Below, piece by piece: positions 18,381 to 27,578 of a stretch of 64,000 bases of DNA. The notes below the pieces were generated by a model. The model was not told the DNA's origin. It did not search any database and saw only the letters and a program-made list of their open reading frames with translations. This stretch comes from Hydrogenophaga sp. PAMC20947. GTDB taxonomy: Bacteria; Pseudomonadota; Gammaproteobacteria; Burkholderiales; Burkholderiaceae_C. The translations under genes and the position numbers were made by a program. The stretch covers positions 3,844,001-3,908,000 of the forward strand of contig NZ_CP039252.1 in NCBI RefSeq assembly GCF_004795855.1. Reading direction: 5' to 3'. Each line of letters opens with the position of its first letter. Within the stretch, counting starts at the first letter, position 1.

Positions 18381-19964
18381 ATGATCATCTTTCGATCCTC
18401 TATCCGTTCTCGCTTGACGGGCAGCTTGACCCTCCTCATTCTGATGATGGTTGCCATGAGCTTGATGGGGTTTGTGGGAATGCGTGGCAGCAATCAAGGG
18501 TTGCGTTCCGTGTACAACGATCGTGTGGAGCCCATGAAGGGGCTGAAGCTGATTGCAGATGCTTATGCAGTCGATGTCATCGACGCGGTCAATAAAGCAA
18601 ATGCTGGCGTGATCACAGCCGAAGTGGCTCGGGAGAATGTGACGCGGGCCAGGAAGGTCATCGAGCAAGAGTGGAAAGCCTACCTCGCGATAAACCATAG
18701 CGGGGAAGAGAAAAAACTGATTGAGCAAGCCACGTTGACCTTTGGTCCAGCCGACGCAGAGATGGCCAAGATTGTGTCCAGATTGGGTCAAATGTCGGGC
18801 AACGTCATGGGTCAGCTATCTGCGTTTGATGGGCCTTCCTATCAAGTGATCGATCCCATCAGCACATCGATTTCCAATTTGGTGAACCTGCAACTGGATA
18901 TCTCCAAACAGGTGGCCGAGGCGAGCAATCGCGATTTTCAGCGGATGACAGCCATCTTGCTAGGACTGCTGGCTGTGGGTGTGGCTGTGGCTGCGACAGG
19001 GGGCCATTTCCTCGTGCAGTCGATCGTTGTCCCCATTGGGCGTGCTCAGAGGGCGGCCGATGCCGTGGCGGCTGGCGATTTGACGCAGCAACAGGCAGTC
19101 ACGGGTAGCGACGAAGCGGCACAAATGCTGCACGCGATTGATCGAATGAGGGTCAGTCTCACCGAGATGGTGGCTTCGATGTGCAGTGCCACCGACAGCA
19201 TCAACACGGCGTCGGCAGAGATTGCTTCGGGCAACCAGGACCTGAGTGCCCGCACCGAACAGGCCGCCAGCAACCTGGAAGAAACCGCAGCCTCCATGGA
19301 GCAGCTCACCAGCACCGTGCGCCAGAGCGCCGATGCGGCGCGCCAGGCCAACCAGCTTGCAGCCACCGCCTCGGAAATTGCTGTGCGCGGCGGGCAGGTG
19401 GTGGGCGAAGTTGTCACGACCATGGAAGCCATCAACCACAGCAGCAAGAAGATCAGCGACATCATCAGCGTGATCGACGGCATTGCGTTCCAGACCAACA
19501 TTCTGGCGCTCAACGCCGCGGTGGAAGCGGCGCGAGCCGGTGAACAAGGCCGGGGCTTTGCCGTGGTCGCCAGCGAAGTGCGCAGCCTGGCACAACGCAG
19601 CGCTGAAGCGGCCAAAGAAATCAAGGGCCTGATCGGCACCAGCGTGGACAAGGTCGAAGCGGGCAGCCGGCTGGTGGCCGATGCGGGTCAGACCATGAGC
19701 GAGATCGTGGGCTCGGTGCAGCGGGTCTCGGACATCATTGGCGAGATCACAGCGGCGGCAGGCGAGCAAAGCGATGGCATAGGCCAGGTCAACGTGGCGG
19801 TGAACCAGCTCGACCAGATGACGCAGCAGAACGCGGCATTGGTGGAAGAAAGCGCGGCTGCGGCCGAAAGCCTCAAAGAACAGGCCCTTCGCCTGGCCCA
19901 GGTGATTCAGGTTTTCCGAATCGATGGCGCCGCCGCAGCATTGCCCTACGAGCCGACGCGCTAG
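18381..19964 (+). CDS. Methyl-accepting chemotaxis protein 2, tail cut off by in-frame TAG
   Basis: A 527-residue chemoreceptor with membrane segments at about 10-32 and 191-212, a periplasmic helical domain between them, HAMP (about 213-267) and a signalling domain with the [20 protein letters not shown] tip. The frame ends at TAG 19962-19964, but the same reading frame stays open for another 32 codons to TAA 20061-20063, encoding a Pro/Ala/Ser-rich linker with EIKRPAAPAS and a final GDWESF. That end matches the tails of mcp4 and mcp5, so the ancestral protein was about 560 residues with the CheR/CheB docking motif. It follows cheW1 by 84 bp. Confidence 0.93.
   Translation: MIIFRSSIRSRLTGSLTLLILMMVAMSLMGFVGMRGSNQGLRSVYNDRVEPMKGLKLIADAYAVDVIDAVNKANAGVITAEVARENVTRARKVIEQEWKAYLAINHSGEEKKLIEQATLTFGPADAEMAKIVSRLGQMSGNVMGQLSAFDGPSYQVIDPISTSISNLVNLQLDISKQVAEASNRDFQRMTAILLGLLAVGVAVAATGGHFLVQSIVVPIGRAQRAADAVAAGDLTQQQAVTGSDEAAQMLHAIDRMRVSLTEMVASMCSATDSINTASAEIASGNQDLSARTEQAASNLEETAASMEQLTSTVRQSADAARQANQLAATASEIAVRGGQVVGEVVTTMEAINHSSKKISDIISVIDGIAFQTNILALNAAVEAARAGEQGRGFAVVASEVRSLAQRSAEAAKEIKGLIGTSVDKVEAGSRLVADAGQTMSEIVGSVQRVSDIIGEITAAAGEQSDGIGQVNVAVNQLDQMTQQNAALVEESAAAAESLKEQALRLAQVIQVFRIDGAAAALPYEPTR
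19185..19918 (+). repeat. 734-bp direct repeat in MCP signalling domain, copy 1 (mcp2)
   Basis: Bases 19185-19918 look identical to 25055-25788 in mcp5, with an offset of 5870 bp. It covers nearly the whole cytoplasmic signalling domain; the flanking sequence differs on both sides. Confidence 0.9.
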
Positions 19965-20063
19965 CGTTTACCCACCAGCAAGTTCGCCCAGGTTTCGACC
20001 GAAATCAAGCGGCCAGCGGCCCCGGCATCCACCAGCGCTGAAGGCGACTGGGAAAGTTTCTAA
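19965..20063 (+). pseudogene. Detached in-frame C-terminal tail of mcp2
   Basis: Directly after the TAG, the mcp2 frame continues for 32 sense codons and ends at TAA. The predicted segment has EIKRPAAPAS in the middle and ends AEGDWESF, which is the same as the ends of mcp4 and mcp5 (linker plus aromatic docking peptide). There is no start codon or ribosome binding site of its own, so it is expressed only if the amber codon is read through or suppressed. Confidence 0.8.
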
Positions 20064-20077
20064 TCCAAGGAGTTCAC

Positions 20078-21601
20078 ATGACTTTTAACAACCGCCTCGT
20101 CATTGCCTTCCTGGCGCCCGCGATCCTCTTTGTCGCGGGATTGGTCGGGAGCATTTGGGCACTCGGCCGAACCCAGAGCGACTTTGACAACTACCTCCAG
20201 ACCGAACAGGCAGTCGCCAACGGCGTGCGGGAGATGTACGCGCAAGGACTCCAGATGGGCCAAGCGTTGCGGAACATTCTCCTGGACCCAGCCAACCCGA
20301 AAGCCTATGACAACATGAATGCGGCCAAGAACGCGTTTGACGAGGCCTACGTTGCCACCCAAAGGGCCGCGCAGGGCACGCCCACGGCCGCCAGTCTGGA
20401 GCCGCTGGCCGCATTGCGCAGCACCCAGGCCGCGGCACAGGAGAAAGTGCTGGCCCAGGTGAAGATCGACGTGGCGCAGGCGGTCGACTTGCTGAACCGC
20501 GAAGAGACTCCCGCCTGGCGGGCTCTGCGCGGTGAGCTGCTCAAGCTCAAAGATGCCTCTTCAGCGCTCTCCGCGCAAACCCGCGAGACGGTGGTGGCGC
20601 GCGCAGAGCGTGCGCGTTGGGTCTCCATGGCACTGGCGTTGTCGGCCTTGGTGACAGCCGCGCTGCTGGGGCTGATGGTGCAACGCACGTTGCGACGGGA
20701 GATTGGTGGCGATCCTGCCGCGGCCAAGATTGTTTTGCGGCGCATCGCAGACGGCGATTTGTCCGGCGCATTGCCCACCGTGCGGGATCCACAAAGCCTG
20801 ATGGGTGCGCTGGTGACCATGCAGCGCTCCATGCAGGAGCTGGTGACGCAGGTGCACCAGGCCAGCGCGGGTATTCATGGTGCCAGTTCTGAAATCGCCT
20901 CGGGCAACCAGGACCTGAGTGCCCGCACCGAACAGGCTGCCAGCAACCTGGAAGAGACCGCGGCCTCCATGGAGCAGCTCACCAGCACCGTGCGTCAAAG
21001 CGCCGATGCGGCGCGCCAGGCCAACCAGCTCGCAGCCAGCGCCTCGGCCATCGCTGTGCGTGGTGGGCAGGTGGTGGGCGAAGTTGTCACGACCATGGAG
21101 GCCATCAACCACAGCAGCAAGAAGATCAGCGACATCATCGGCGTGATCGACGGCATTGCGTTTCAGACCAATATTCTGGCGCTCAACGCCGCGGTGGAAG
21201 CGGCCCGTGCCGGCGAGCAGGGCCGGGGCTTTGCGGTGGTGGCCGGTGAGGTGCGCAACCTGGCGCAGCGCAGTGCCGAAGCAGCGAAAGAAATCAAGAG
21301 CCTGATCGGCGCCAGCGTGGACAAGGTTGAAGCCGGCAGCCGACTGGTGGCCGATGCGGGTCAGACCATGAGCGAGATCGTGGGCTCGGTGCAGCGGGTC
21401 TCGGACATCATTGGTGAGATCACAGCGGCGGCAGGCGAGCAAAGCGATGGCATAGGCCAGGTCAACGTGGCGGTGAACCAGCTCGACCAGATGACGCAGC
21501 AGAACGCGGCATTGGTGGAGGAAAGCGCGGCTGCGGCCGAGAGCCTCAAGGATCAGGCCAACCGCCTGGCCCAGGTGATTCAGGTGTTCCGCCTGAGCTG
21601 A
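20078..21601 (+). CDS. Methyl-accepting chemotaxis protein 3
   Basis: A 507-residue chemoreceptor. A membrane segment at about 9-29 is followed by a periplasmic helical domain (about 30-185), a second membrane segment ([21 protein letters not shown], about 187-207) and a short HAMP-like region containing [13 protein letters not shown]. The signalling domain shares long stretches of DNA with mcp2, mcp4 and mcp5. It ends VFRLS with no linker or pentapeptide. AAGGAG lies 8 bp before the ATG. It is followed by a strong terminator, which closes the cheW1-mcp2-mcp3 unit. The ligand is unknown. Confidence 0.94.
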   Translation: MTFNNRLVIAFLAPAILFVAGLVGSIWALGRTQSDFDNYLQTEQAVANGVREMYAQGLQMGQALRNILLDPANPKAYDNMNAAKNAFDEAYVATQRAAQGTPTAASLEPLAALRSTQAAAQEKVLAQVKIDVAQAVDLLNREETPAWRALRGELLKLKDASSALSAQTRETVVARAERARWVSMALALSALVTAALLGLMVQRTLRREIGGDPAAAKIVLRRIADGDLSGALPTVRDPQSLMGALVTMQRSMQELVTQVHQASAGIHGASSEIASGNQDLSARTEQAASNLEETAASMEQLTSTVRQSADAARQANQLAASASAIAVRGGQVVGEVVTTMEAINHSSKKISDIIGVIDGIAFQTNILALNAAVEAARAGEQGRGFAVVAGEVRNLAQRSAEAAKEIKSLIGASVDKVEAGSRLVADAGQTMSEIVGSVQRVSDIIGEITAAAGEQSDGIGQVNVAVNQLDQMTQQNAALVEESAAAAESLKDQANRLAQVIQVFRLS

Positions 21602-21658
21602 ATCATCGCCCCCAGCCACCCGATAGGGGGGGTGTCCTGGGAAAGGCGGGAGCGGGGA

Positions 21659-21691
21659 AAAGGGGTGCCAATGATGGTGCCCCTTTCTTTT
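21659..21691 (+). terminator. Rho-independent terminator after mcp3
   Basis: AAAGGGG pairs with CCCCTTT and the stem extends through two G-T wobbles and two C-G pairs (11 bp, loop AATGAT), followed by CTTTTG. It lies 57 bp after the mcp3 stop and before the sigma-28-like promoter of cheW2. Confidence 0.75.
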
Positions 21692-21752
21692 GCGCCGCCG
21701 GAGACCGCATCAGTGTGAGAGACAGAGCCCCGTTCATCGTCCTTTTCCCGGC

Positions 21753-21779
21753 TTCAGTTGGGCGCACTCCGGTCGATAG
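21753..21779 (+). promoter_or_regulatory. Sigma-28 (FliA)-like promoter of cheW2
   Basis: TTCAGTTG (21753-21760), 11 nt, GTCGATAG (21772-21779), 24 bp before the cheW2 start. This is the best -35 match of the three in the island. Confidence 0.7.
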
Positions 21780-21803
21780 TAGGAAGACCTCCTATCAATT
21801 CTC

Positions 21804-22337
21804 ATGGACCGGCGTATGACCATGCTCACTTCATCAAACTCTCAGAACCAGACATCCCGCGGGGCTGTCCACAAGGCAACTGCCGCTGAGTTCCTCACTT
21901 TCCGGCTGGGTGGCGAGGAGTACGGCATTGACATCCTGCGGGTGCAGGAGATCCGCTCGTACGAAGAGCCTACGCGCATCGCGAATGCGCCCAGCTTCAT
22001 CAAGGGCGTGGTCAATCTGCGCGGGGTGATCGTGCCGGTGGTGGACTTGCGCATCAAGCTCAATTGCAGCTCGGTGGCCTATGACAGCTTCACCGTGGTG
22101 ATCGTGCTCAACGTGCACGGTCGTGTGGTCGGCGCGGTGGTGGACTCGGTTTCTGATGTGCTGGAGCTCAGTCCGGATCAGATCAACGCGGCGCCTGAGA
22201 TGAACACGGCCATGGACACGAGCTACATCACCGGCATTGCCAGCGTGGCCGAGCGCATGCTCATCTTGATGGATATCGAAGCACTCATGTCTTCTGCAGA
22301 CATGGGGTTGATGGACGTTCAACCAACGGTTCAATAA
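21804..22337 (+). CDS. cheW: Chemotaxis coupling protein CheW (copy 2)
   Basis: A 177-residue CheW whose folded domain (from [14 protein letters not shown] on) is the same as that of copy 1; only the N-terminal 28 residues and the last few codons differ. Three ATGs lie close together (21804, 21816, 21822); the first is used here and the choice is not certain. The gene begins a second transcription unit with its own sigma-28-like promoter, and four MCP genes follow on the same strand. Duplication followed by gene conversion explains the identity better than selection on the protein alone, because silent positions also match. Confidence 0.96.
   Translation: MDRRMTMLTSSNSQNQTSRGAVHKATAAEFLTFRLGGEEYGIDILRVQEIRSYEEPTRIANAPSFIKGVVNLRGVIVPVVDLRIKLNCSSVAYDSFTVVIVLNVHGRVVGAVVDSVSDVLELSPDQINAAPEMNTAMDTSYITGIASVAERMLILMDIEALMSSADMGLMDVQPTVQ
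21907..22195 (+). repeat. Direct repeat shared by cheW1 and cheW2, copy 2
   Basis: Second copy of the 289-bp identical block (see 17866-18154), same orientation, 4041 bp away. Confidence 0.9.
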
Positions 22338-22415
22338 CGCCTTACTCCTTTTTTCGATCGAGTTGTGCGGCGCAAAACCCGTTCTCTTGCCCGTCTTACC
22401 TTGTGTCTCCCCGCC

Positions 22416-24215
22416 ATGATCAATACCCTTACTTTCCGTCAAAAGATCAGCCTGCTGATCGTCGCCGCTTCGCTCGGCATTGCCGCCATCGCCGCTGTGG
22501 CTGTGGTGCAAGCCAAACGCCTGATCGAGACCGGCCGCCAGGGTGAGCTCGTGACCGCGGTGCAGTCGGCCCATTCGATCGTCGAAGGCTTTCGCGCCCA
22601 AGTCCAGTCGGGCAAGCTGAGCGATCAACAAGCGCAGGCAGCGGCTACAGAGGCCCTGCGCATCGCGCGCTATGGCGCGGAGGGCAAGGATTACTTCTAT
22701 ATCTGGACACTGGATGGCGTTGCTGTGATGCACCCGCTCAAGCCGGAGTGGGCAGGGCAGAACATGCTGGGAAAACTCAAGGACACCAATGGCGCAGACA
22801 TCATCGTGGACCTCACGTCGGGGCTGAAAAAGAGCACCAATGGCCAAGCACTGGTTCCGACCTATTTCCCGCGCCCCGGCGGCACCGAGGGCGTGCCTAA
22901 GCTGCAGTTTGTGATCAAGGTCGACGGATGGAACTGGATGGTGGGTTCGGGCCTGTACACGGACGATCTCGATGCGCAGGTTCAACAGGCTGTGCTGGTT
23001 GATATGTTGATTGGACTCCTGGCCTTGGGTGCCATCGTTGGCTTGGGCTGGTACACCTTGCGCAGCGTGACCCGACAGATCGGCGGCGAGCCCTCGGAGG
23101 CTCAGGCCGCCATGCGTGAAGTGGCTACGGGCAACCTCAATGTCCGGATGGACCATGTGCCCGCTGGCAGCCTGATGGCCACATTGGGCGAGATGATTGC
23201 ATCGCTGCGTCAGACGGTCTCCCAGGTGCGCAGTGCCACCGACAGCATCAACACGGCGTCGGCAGAGATTGCCTCGGGCAACCAGGACCTGAGCGCCCGC
23301 ACCGAACAGGCTGCCAGCAACCTGGAAGAGACCGCTGCTTCCATGGAGGAGCTGACCAGCACCGTGCGCCAGAGTGCCGATGCAGCCCGCCAGGCCAACC
23401 AGCTCGCAGCCAGCGCATCGGCCATTGCTGTGCGCGGTGGGCAGGTGGTGGGCGAAGTCGTCACGACCATGGAAGCCATCAACCACAGCAGCAAGAAGAT
23501 CAGCGACATCATCAGCGTGATCGACGGCATTGCGTTCCAGACCAACATCCTGGCGCTCAACGCCGCGGTGGAAGCGGCGCGAGCCGGTGAGCAGGGCCGG
23601 GGCTTTGCGGTGGTGGCCGGTGAGGTGCGCAACCTGGCGCAGCGCAGCGCCGAAGCAGCGAAAGAAATCAAGGGCCTGATCGGCGCCAGCGTGGACAAGG
23701 TCGAAGCGGGCAGCCGGCTGGTGGCCGACGCGGGCCAGACCATGAGCGAGATCGTGGGCTCGGTGCAGCGGGTCTCGGACATCATTGGTGAGATCACAGC
23801 GGCGGCAGGCGAGCAAAGCGATGGCATAGGCCAGGTCAACGTGGCGGTGAACCAGCTCGACCAGATGACGCAGCAGAACGCGGCATTGGTGGAAGAAAGC
23901 GCGGCTGCGGCCGAAAGCCTCAAGGATCAGGCCAACCGCTTGGCCCAGGTGATTCAGGTTTTCCGGCTTGATGGTGAGGTCGCGGCATTGACCCATGCGC
24001 CCGTGCGTGAGCTTCCCCTCGTGAGAAAGCCGGCGCCCGCGAAGCTGGCTGCGGCCAGAGCTCCCGCCTTGACCTCGACGACGCCCAGGGCCCCGCTCGA
24101 ACTCAAGCGCCCGGCCCCCTTGCCCAAGGCCAAAGTGGCCAGCAAGCCCGCGGCATCCCCAAGCCTGAAAGTACCCGCATCCGCTGGCGCCGAGGGCGAT
24201 TGGGAAAGCTTCTGA
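22416..24215 (+). CDS. Methyl-accepting chemotaxis protein 4 with single Cache-type sensor
   Basis: A 599-residue chemoreceptor. After a membrane segment (about 11-32) the periplasmic part looks like an sCache_2 domain: [19 protein letters not shown], then [17 protein letters not shown] and [16 protein letters not shown]. This family often senses small organic acids, but the ligand here is unknown. A second membrane segment (about 192-212), HAMP and the signalling domain follow. The C-terminus is a long Pro/Ala/Lys linker ending GDWESF, an aromatic docking peptide of the NWETF type for CheR/CheB. ATG 22416 is preferred because it starts just before the membrane segment; a GTG at 22365 would add a basic, non-conserved stretch. 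Confidence 0.93.
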   Translation: MINTLTFRQKISLLIVAASLGIAAIAAVAVVQAKRLIETGRQGELVTAVQSAHSIVEGFRAQVQSGKLSDQQAQAAATEALRIARYGAEGKDYFYIWTLDGVAVMHPLKPEWAGQNMLGKLKDTNGADIIVDLTSGLKKSTNGQALVPTYFPRPGGTEGVPKLQFVIKVDGWNWMVGSGLYTDDLDAQVQQAVLVDMLIGLLALGAIVGLGWYTLRSVTRQIGGEPSEAQAAMREVATGNLNVRMDHVPAGSLMATLGEMIASLRQTVSQVRSATDSINTASAEIASGNQDLSARTEQAASNLEETAASMEELTSTVRQSADAARQANQLAASASAIAVRGGQVVGEVVTTMEAINHSSKKISDIISVIDGIAFQTNILALNAAVEAARAGEQGRGFAVVAGEVRNLAQRSAEAAKEIKGLIGASVDKVEAGSRLVADAGQTMSEIVGSVQRVSDIIGEITAAAGEQSDGIGQVNVAVNQLDQMTQQNAALVEESAAAAESLKDQANRLAQVIQVFRLDGEVAALTHAPVRELPLVRKPAPAKLAAARAPALTSTTPRAPLELKRPAPLPKAKVASKPAASPSLKVPASAGAEGDWESF

Positions 24216-24253
24216 CGCATCCTGATCGGCGCATCTTTTCTTAAGGATTCATC

Positions 24254-26053
24254 ATGATTTTCGATCGACTCAAAATTGGCCAACGCCTCTACCTCGGGTT
24301 TGCCGTGGTCTTGATGCTGCTGGCCGTGATGACAGCCTTGGCTTTTGTTGGTCTCCAGGCGTCGCAGGCCGCCACCCAGCGCATCGTCGAGATGGACAAG
24401 CGCTCCATCAACACTTCAGAGTGGTTGCAAGGAACAAAGCTGAACATCAACCGCGTGCTGGCGGTGGCCAAGTCGGGCAACGACCCAGCTGTGGATGCTT
24501 ACTTCAAACCATTGATGGCCGAGACTTCGGCTCGCATCAGTGAGGTTCAGAAATCGCTCGAAGCCGAAATTGTGAGTGAACAAGGCAAGGCGCTGCTGGT
24601 GAGCATTGCCGCGGCGCGCAGCGATTACATCGCAGTGCGCAAGGCGTACTTTGCGAAACTCAGCGCCGATGATCTGGCGGGGGCCGAGCAGGTGCTGAAC
24701 AACGCGTTGATGCCGGCTGCCAATCGCTACAGCGGCTTGCAAGAGAGTTTGCTGACGCTCCAGCAGGGGCTTGTGAGCGTGGCTGTTCAGGATTCCGAAT
24801 CCACCATACAGCGCCAAGTTTTGTTGCTGGCAACCGTGGCCGGCTTTACCCTGCTGTTCGCCTTGTGGGTCGCCTGGAGCATCACCCGGTCTGTGACCAA
24901 GCCTGTCGGCGAGGCCCTTCAGATGGCCAACGCCGTGGCGCAAGGTGACCTGACCCGTTCGGTCGTCACGCGGCGACAAGACGAACTGGGTGACCTGATC
25001 AGGGCATTGGCTGCGATGAAAGATTCGTTGTTGCAGACCGTGACACAGGTACGAAGTGCCACCGACAGCATCAACACGGCGTCGGCAGAGATTGCTTCGG
25101 GCAACCAGGACCTGAGTGCCCGCACCGAACAGGCCGCCAGCAACCTGGAAGAAACCGCAGCCTCCATGGAGCAGCTCACCAGCACCGTGCGCCAGAGCGC
25201 CGATGCGGCGCGCCAGGCCAACCAGCTTGCAGCCACCGCCTCGGAAATTGCTGTGCGCGGCGGGCAGGTGGTGGGCGAAGTTGTCACGACCATGGAAGCC
25301 ATCAACCACAGCAGCAAGAAGATCAGCGACATCATCAGCGTGATCGACGGCATTGCGTTCCAGACCAACATTCTGGCGCTCAACGCCGCGGTGGAAGCGG
25401 CGCGAGCCGGTGAACAAGGCCGGGGCTTTGCCGTGGTCGCCAGCGAAGTGCGCAGCCTGGCACAACGCAGCGCTGAAGCGGCCAAAGAAATCAAGGGCCT
25501 GATCGGCACCAGCGTGGACAAGGTCGAAGCGGGCAGCCGGCTGGTGGCCGATGCGGGTCAGACCATGAGCGAGATCGTGGGCTCGGTGCAGCGGGTCTCG
25601 GACATCATTGGCGAGATCACAGCGGCGGCAGGCGAGCAAAGCGATGGCATAGGCCAGGTCAACGTGGCGGTGAACCAGCTCGACCAGATGACGCAGCAGA
25701 ACGCGGCATTGGTGGAAGAAAGCGCGGCTGCGGCCGAAAGCCTCAAAGAACAGGCCCTTCGCCTGGCCCAGGTGATTCAGGTTTTCCGCCTTGACAGTGA
25801 GGTCGGCGCCTTGATCCCCGCGCCCGTGCGCAAGTTGTCTCCCGCCAGGAAGTTGGCACCTGCGATGTTGCCCCGAGCCGCAGGGCCCGCGTTGGGCTCG
25901 GCGTATGCCAAGCCTTCGCTCGAACTCAAGCGCCCAGCCCCGGCTTCGACCGCCCCCACCGTCAGATCGAAAACGGCCAGCCAACCTGCAGCGTCCCCGT
26001 CCACCAAGGCGCAGGCTCCCGCTGGCGCCGAAGGCGATTGGGAAAGCTTCTGA
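24254..26053 (+). CDS. Methyl-accepting chemotaxis protein 5
   Basis: A 599-residue chemoreceptor with a membrane segment (about 11-33), a four-helix-bundle-type periplasmic domain (about 34-193), a second membrane segment (about 195-217), HAMP, and a signalling domain whose DNA is identical to that of mcp2 over 734 bp. Unlike mcp2 it retains the complete C-terminal linker and the final GDWESF docking motif. It lies 38 bp after mcp4; AAGGA precedes the ATG. The periplasmic domain shares no obvious similarity with mcp2, so only the output half has been homogenised. Confidence 0.94.
   Translation: MIFDRLKIGQRLYLGFAVVLMLLAVMTALAFVGLQASQAATQRIVEMDKRSINTSEWLQGTKLNINRVLAVAKSGNDPAVDAYFKPLMAETSARISEVQKSLEAEIVSEQGKALLVSIAAARSDYIAVRKAYFAKLSADDLAGAEQVLNNALMPAANRYSGLQESLLTLQQGLVSVAVQDSESTIQRQVLLLATVAGFTLLFALWVAWSITRSVTKPVGEALQMANAVAQGDLTRSVVTRRQDELGDLIRALAAMKDSLLQTVTQVRSATDSINTASAEIASGNQDLSARTEQAASNLEETAASMEQLTSTVRQSADAARQANQLAATASEIAVRGGQVVGEVVTTMEAINHSSKKISDIISVIDGIAFQTNILALNAAVEAARAGEQGRGFAVVASEVRSLAQRSAEAAKEIKGLIGTSVDKVEAGSRLVADAGQTMSEIVGSVQRVSDIIGEITAAAGEQSDGIGQVNVAVNQLDQMTQQNAALVEESAAAAESLKEQALRLAQVIQVFRLDSEVGALIPAPVRKLSPARKLAPAMLPRAAGPALGSAYAKPSLELKRPAPASTAPTVRSKTASQPAASPSTKAQAPAGAEGDWESF
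25055..25788 (+). repeat. 734-bp direct repeat in MCP signalling domain, copy 2 (mcp5)
   Basis: Second copy of the block at 19185-19918, same orientation. The segment between the two contains the end of mcp2, mcp3, cheW2, mcp4 and the 5' half of mcp5. Confidence 0.9.
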
Positions 26054-26079
26054 CGGGTAGACGTTTTCGAAACCGAAAG

Positions 26080-27525
26080 ATGAACATGAATCCCACAGCA
26101 AACCCTTCCTCCCAAGACCATCTGGATCCTCAAGCCTTGTTGGGCGACAAGGTTCTGTTGGCGACCGTGGCGCTCAGCGCCGTGGCCGCGGTGGTTTTGG
26201 GATCGGTCTATTACGAACTGAGCCTGGCGATCATCGGCGCGCTGGCGCTGGCGGGGTTCGCGCTGGCCGGCTTTGTGTGGGCGAGGGGAACCTTGACGTC
26301 TCGCATGGTGCTGACGGTTGCCCAAGCGGGCCTCGTCATATTGCACATCCAGCTGGCCCACGGTGAGATCGAGTACCACTTCGGCATCTTCGTGACCCTG
26401 GCGCTGTTGCTGGTCTACCAAGACTGGCGCCCCATTTTGCTGGCGGCCGTTTTGTTTGCCGTGCACCACGTGATGTTTGACCGCTTGCAGGCGGCGGGCT
26501 TTGATTTCTATTGCCTGAGCGAACCCAACTTCGGCCGCGTGATGTTGCACGCCGGCTATGTGGTGATCCAGACCTCGCTGGAACTGGCGCTGGCCGTTGG
26601 CATGGCGCGCACAGCACGACAGGGTCTTGAGCTCACGCGCCTCGTTGAGGCGGTTGATCAGCCAGACGGCATCGTGCTGGATGTCAGCGACATAGCGGTC
26701 ACCACACAAGGTGCCCTTGCCCTGCAATCTGCGCTGCAGCGCATGCAGGTCGTGGTGGCGTCGGTACAGGATTCGTCCACCCAGATTGAAGCCGCCAGCC
26801 GCGAAATTGCGCTGGGCAACCAGGACCTGAGCGCCCGCACCGAACAGGCCGCGAGCAATCTGGAGGAGACCGCAGCCAGCATGGAGCAGGTGAACAGCAC
26901 GTCCCGGCAAAGCGCCGAGTCGGCACGCCAGGCCAGCCAGATGGCGGTTGCGAATGCCGAAGTCGCGGCACGTGGCGGCCATGTGGTCAGCCAGGTGGTC
27001 TCGACCATGGACGAGATCAACCACAGCAGCAAAAAGATCAGCGACATCATTGGCGTGATCGACGGCATTGCTTTCCAGACCAACATCCTGGCGCTCAACG
27101 CCGCTGTGGAAGCGGCCCGTGCCGGCGAGCAGGGCCGGGGCTTTGCGGTGGTGGCCGGTGAGGTGCGCAATCTGGCGCAGCGCAGTGCCGAGGCGGCCAA
27201 AGAGATCAAGACCCTGATCGGCACCAGCGTGGACCGGGTCGAAGCGGGCAGCCGGCTGGTCGCCGAGGCGGGGGAAACCATTGGCGAGGTGGTGAACAAT
27301 GCGCAGCGAGTGGCCGACATCATTGCCGAAATCACGGCCGCCAGCGGTGAGCAATCAGCCGGTATGGGCCAGGTGAACACCGCAGTGAACCAGCTCGACC
27401 AGATGACGCAGCAGAACGCTGCGCTGGTTGAAGAGAGCAGTGCCGCCGCCGACAGTCTGAGAGACCAGGCGGTGTTGCTGACGCAAGCCATCCAGATCTT
27501 TAAGCCCCGCCCTGTGGCGCGCTGA
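26080..27525 (+). CDS. Methyl-accepting chemotaxis protein 6 with multi-helix membrane sensor
   Basis: A 481-residue chemoreceptor with no periplasmic ligand domain. The first 190 residues form about six hydrophobic segments, with the conserved-looking stretch [19 protein letters not shown] and the His pair in [12 protein letters not shown] short cytoplasmic connector without an obvious HAMP leads to a signalling domain with the usual [20 protein letters not shown] tip. It ends FKPRPVAR without a docking peptide. Similar N-terminal membrane domains occur in other proteobacterial MCPs, but I know no assigned ligand; the histidines suggest a metal or haem, which is speculation. ATG 26080 is used; a frame from 26038 overlaps the end of mcp5. 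Confidence 0.9.
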   Translation: MNMNPTANPSSQDHLDPQALLGDKVLLATVALSAVAAVVLGSVYYELSLAIIGALALAGFALAGFVWARGTLTSRMVLTVAQAGLVILHIQLAHGEIEYHFGIFVTLALLLVYQDWRPILLAAVLFAVHHVMFDRLQAAGFDFYCLSEPNFGRVMLHAGYVVIQTSLELALAVGMARTARQGLELTRLVEAVDQPDGIVLDVSDIAVTTQGALALQSALQRMQVVVASVQDSSTQIEAASREIALGNQDLSARTEQAASNLEETAASMEQVNSTSRQSAESARQASQMAVANAEVAARGGHVVSQVVSTMDEINHSSKKISDIIGVIDGIAFQTNILALNAAVEAARAGEQGRGFAVVAGEVRNLAQRSAEAAKEIKTLIGTSVDRVEAGSRLVAEAGETIGEVVNNAQRVADIIAEITAASGEQSAGMGQVNTAVNQLDQMTQQNAALVEESSAAADSLRDQAVLLTQAIQIFKPRPVAR

Positions 27526-27578
27526 CCCGATCGGTTGGGGAGCGTTCGCCTGCTTCAGAACATCGAAACGGGATTCCG

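Noticed and set aside
19962..20063. Programmed stop-codon read-through or selenocysteine/pyrrolysine at the TAG
   Set aside because: No read-through context or downstream stem that I recognise, and no reason to expect pyrrolysine in this group. A simple nonsense change is more likely, though read-through is not excluded.
21834..23996. 720-codon open frame on the minus strand, with similar long frames opposite each MCP
   Set aside because: Repeated because the MCP signalling domains are repeated; same antisense composition, no motif.
19185..25788. 734-bp repeats considered as a mobile element
   Set aside because: They lie entirely within coding sequence, have no inverted ends, target duplications or transposase; gene conversion fits better.
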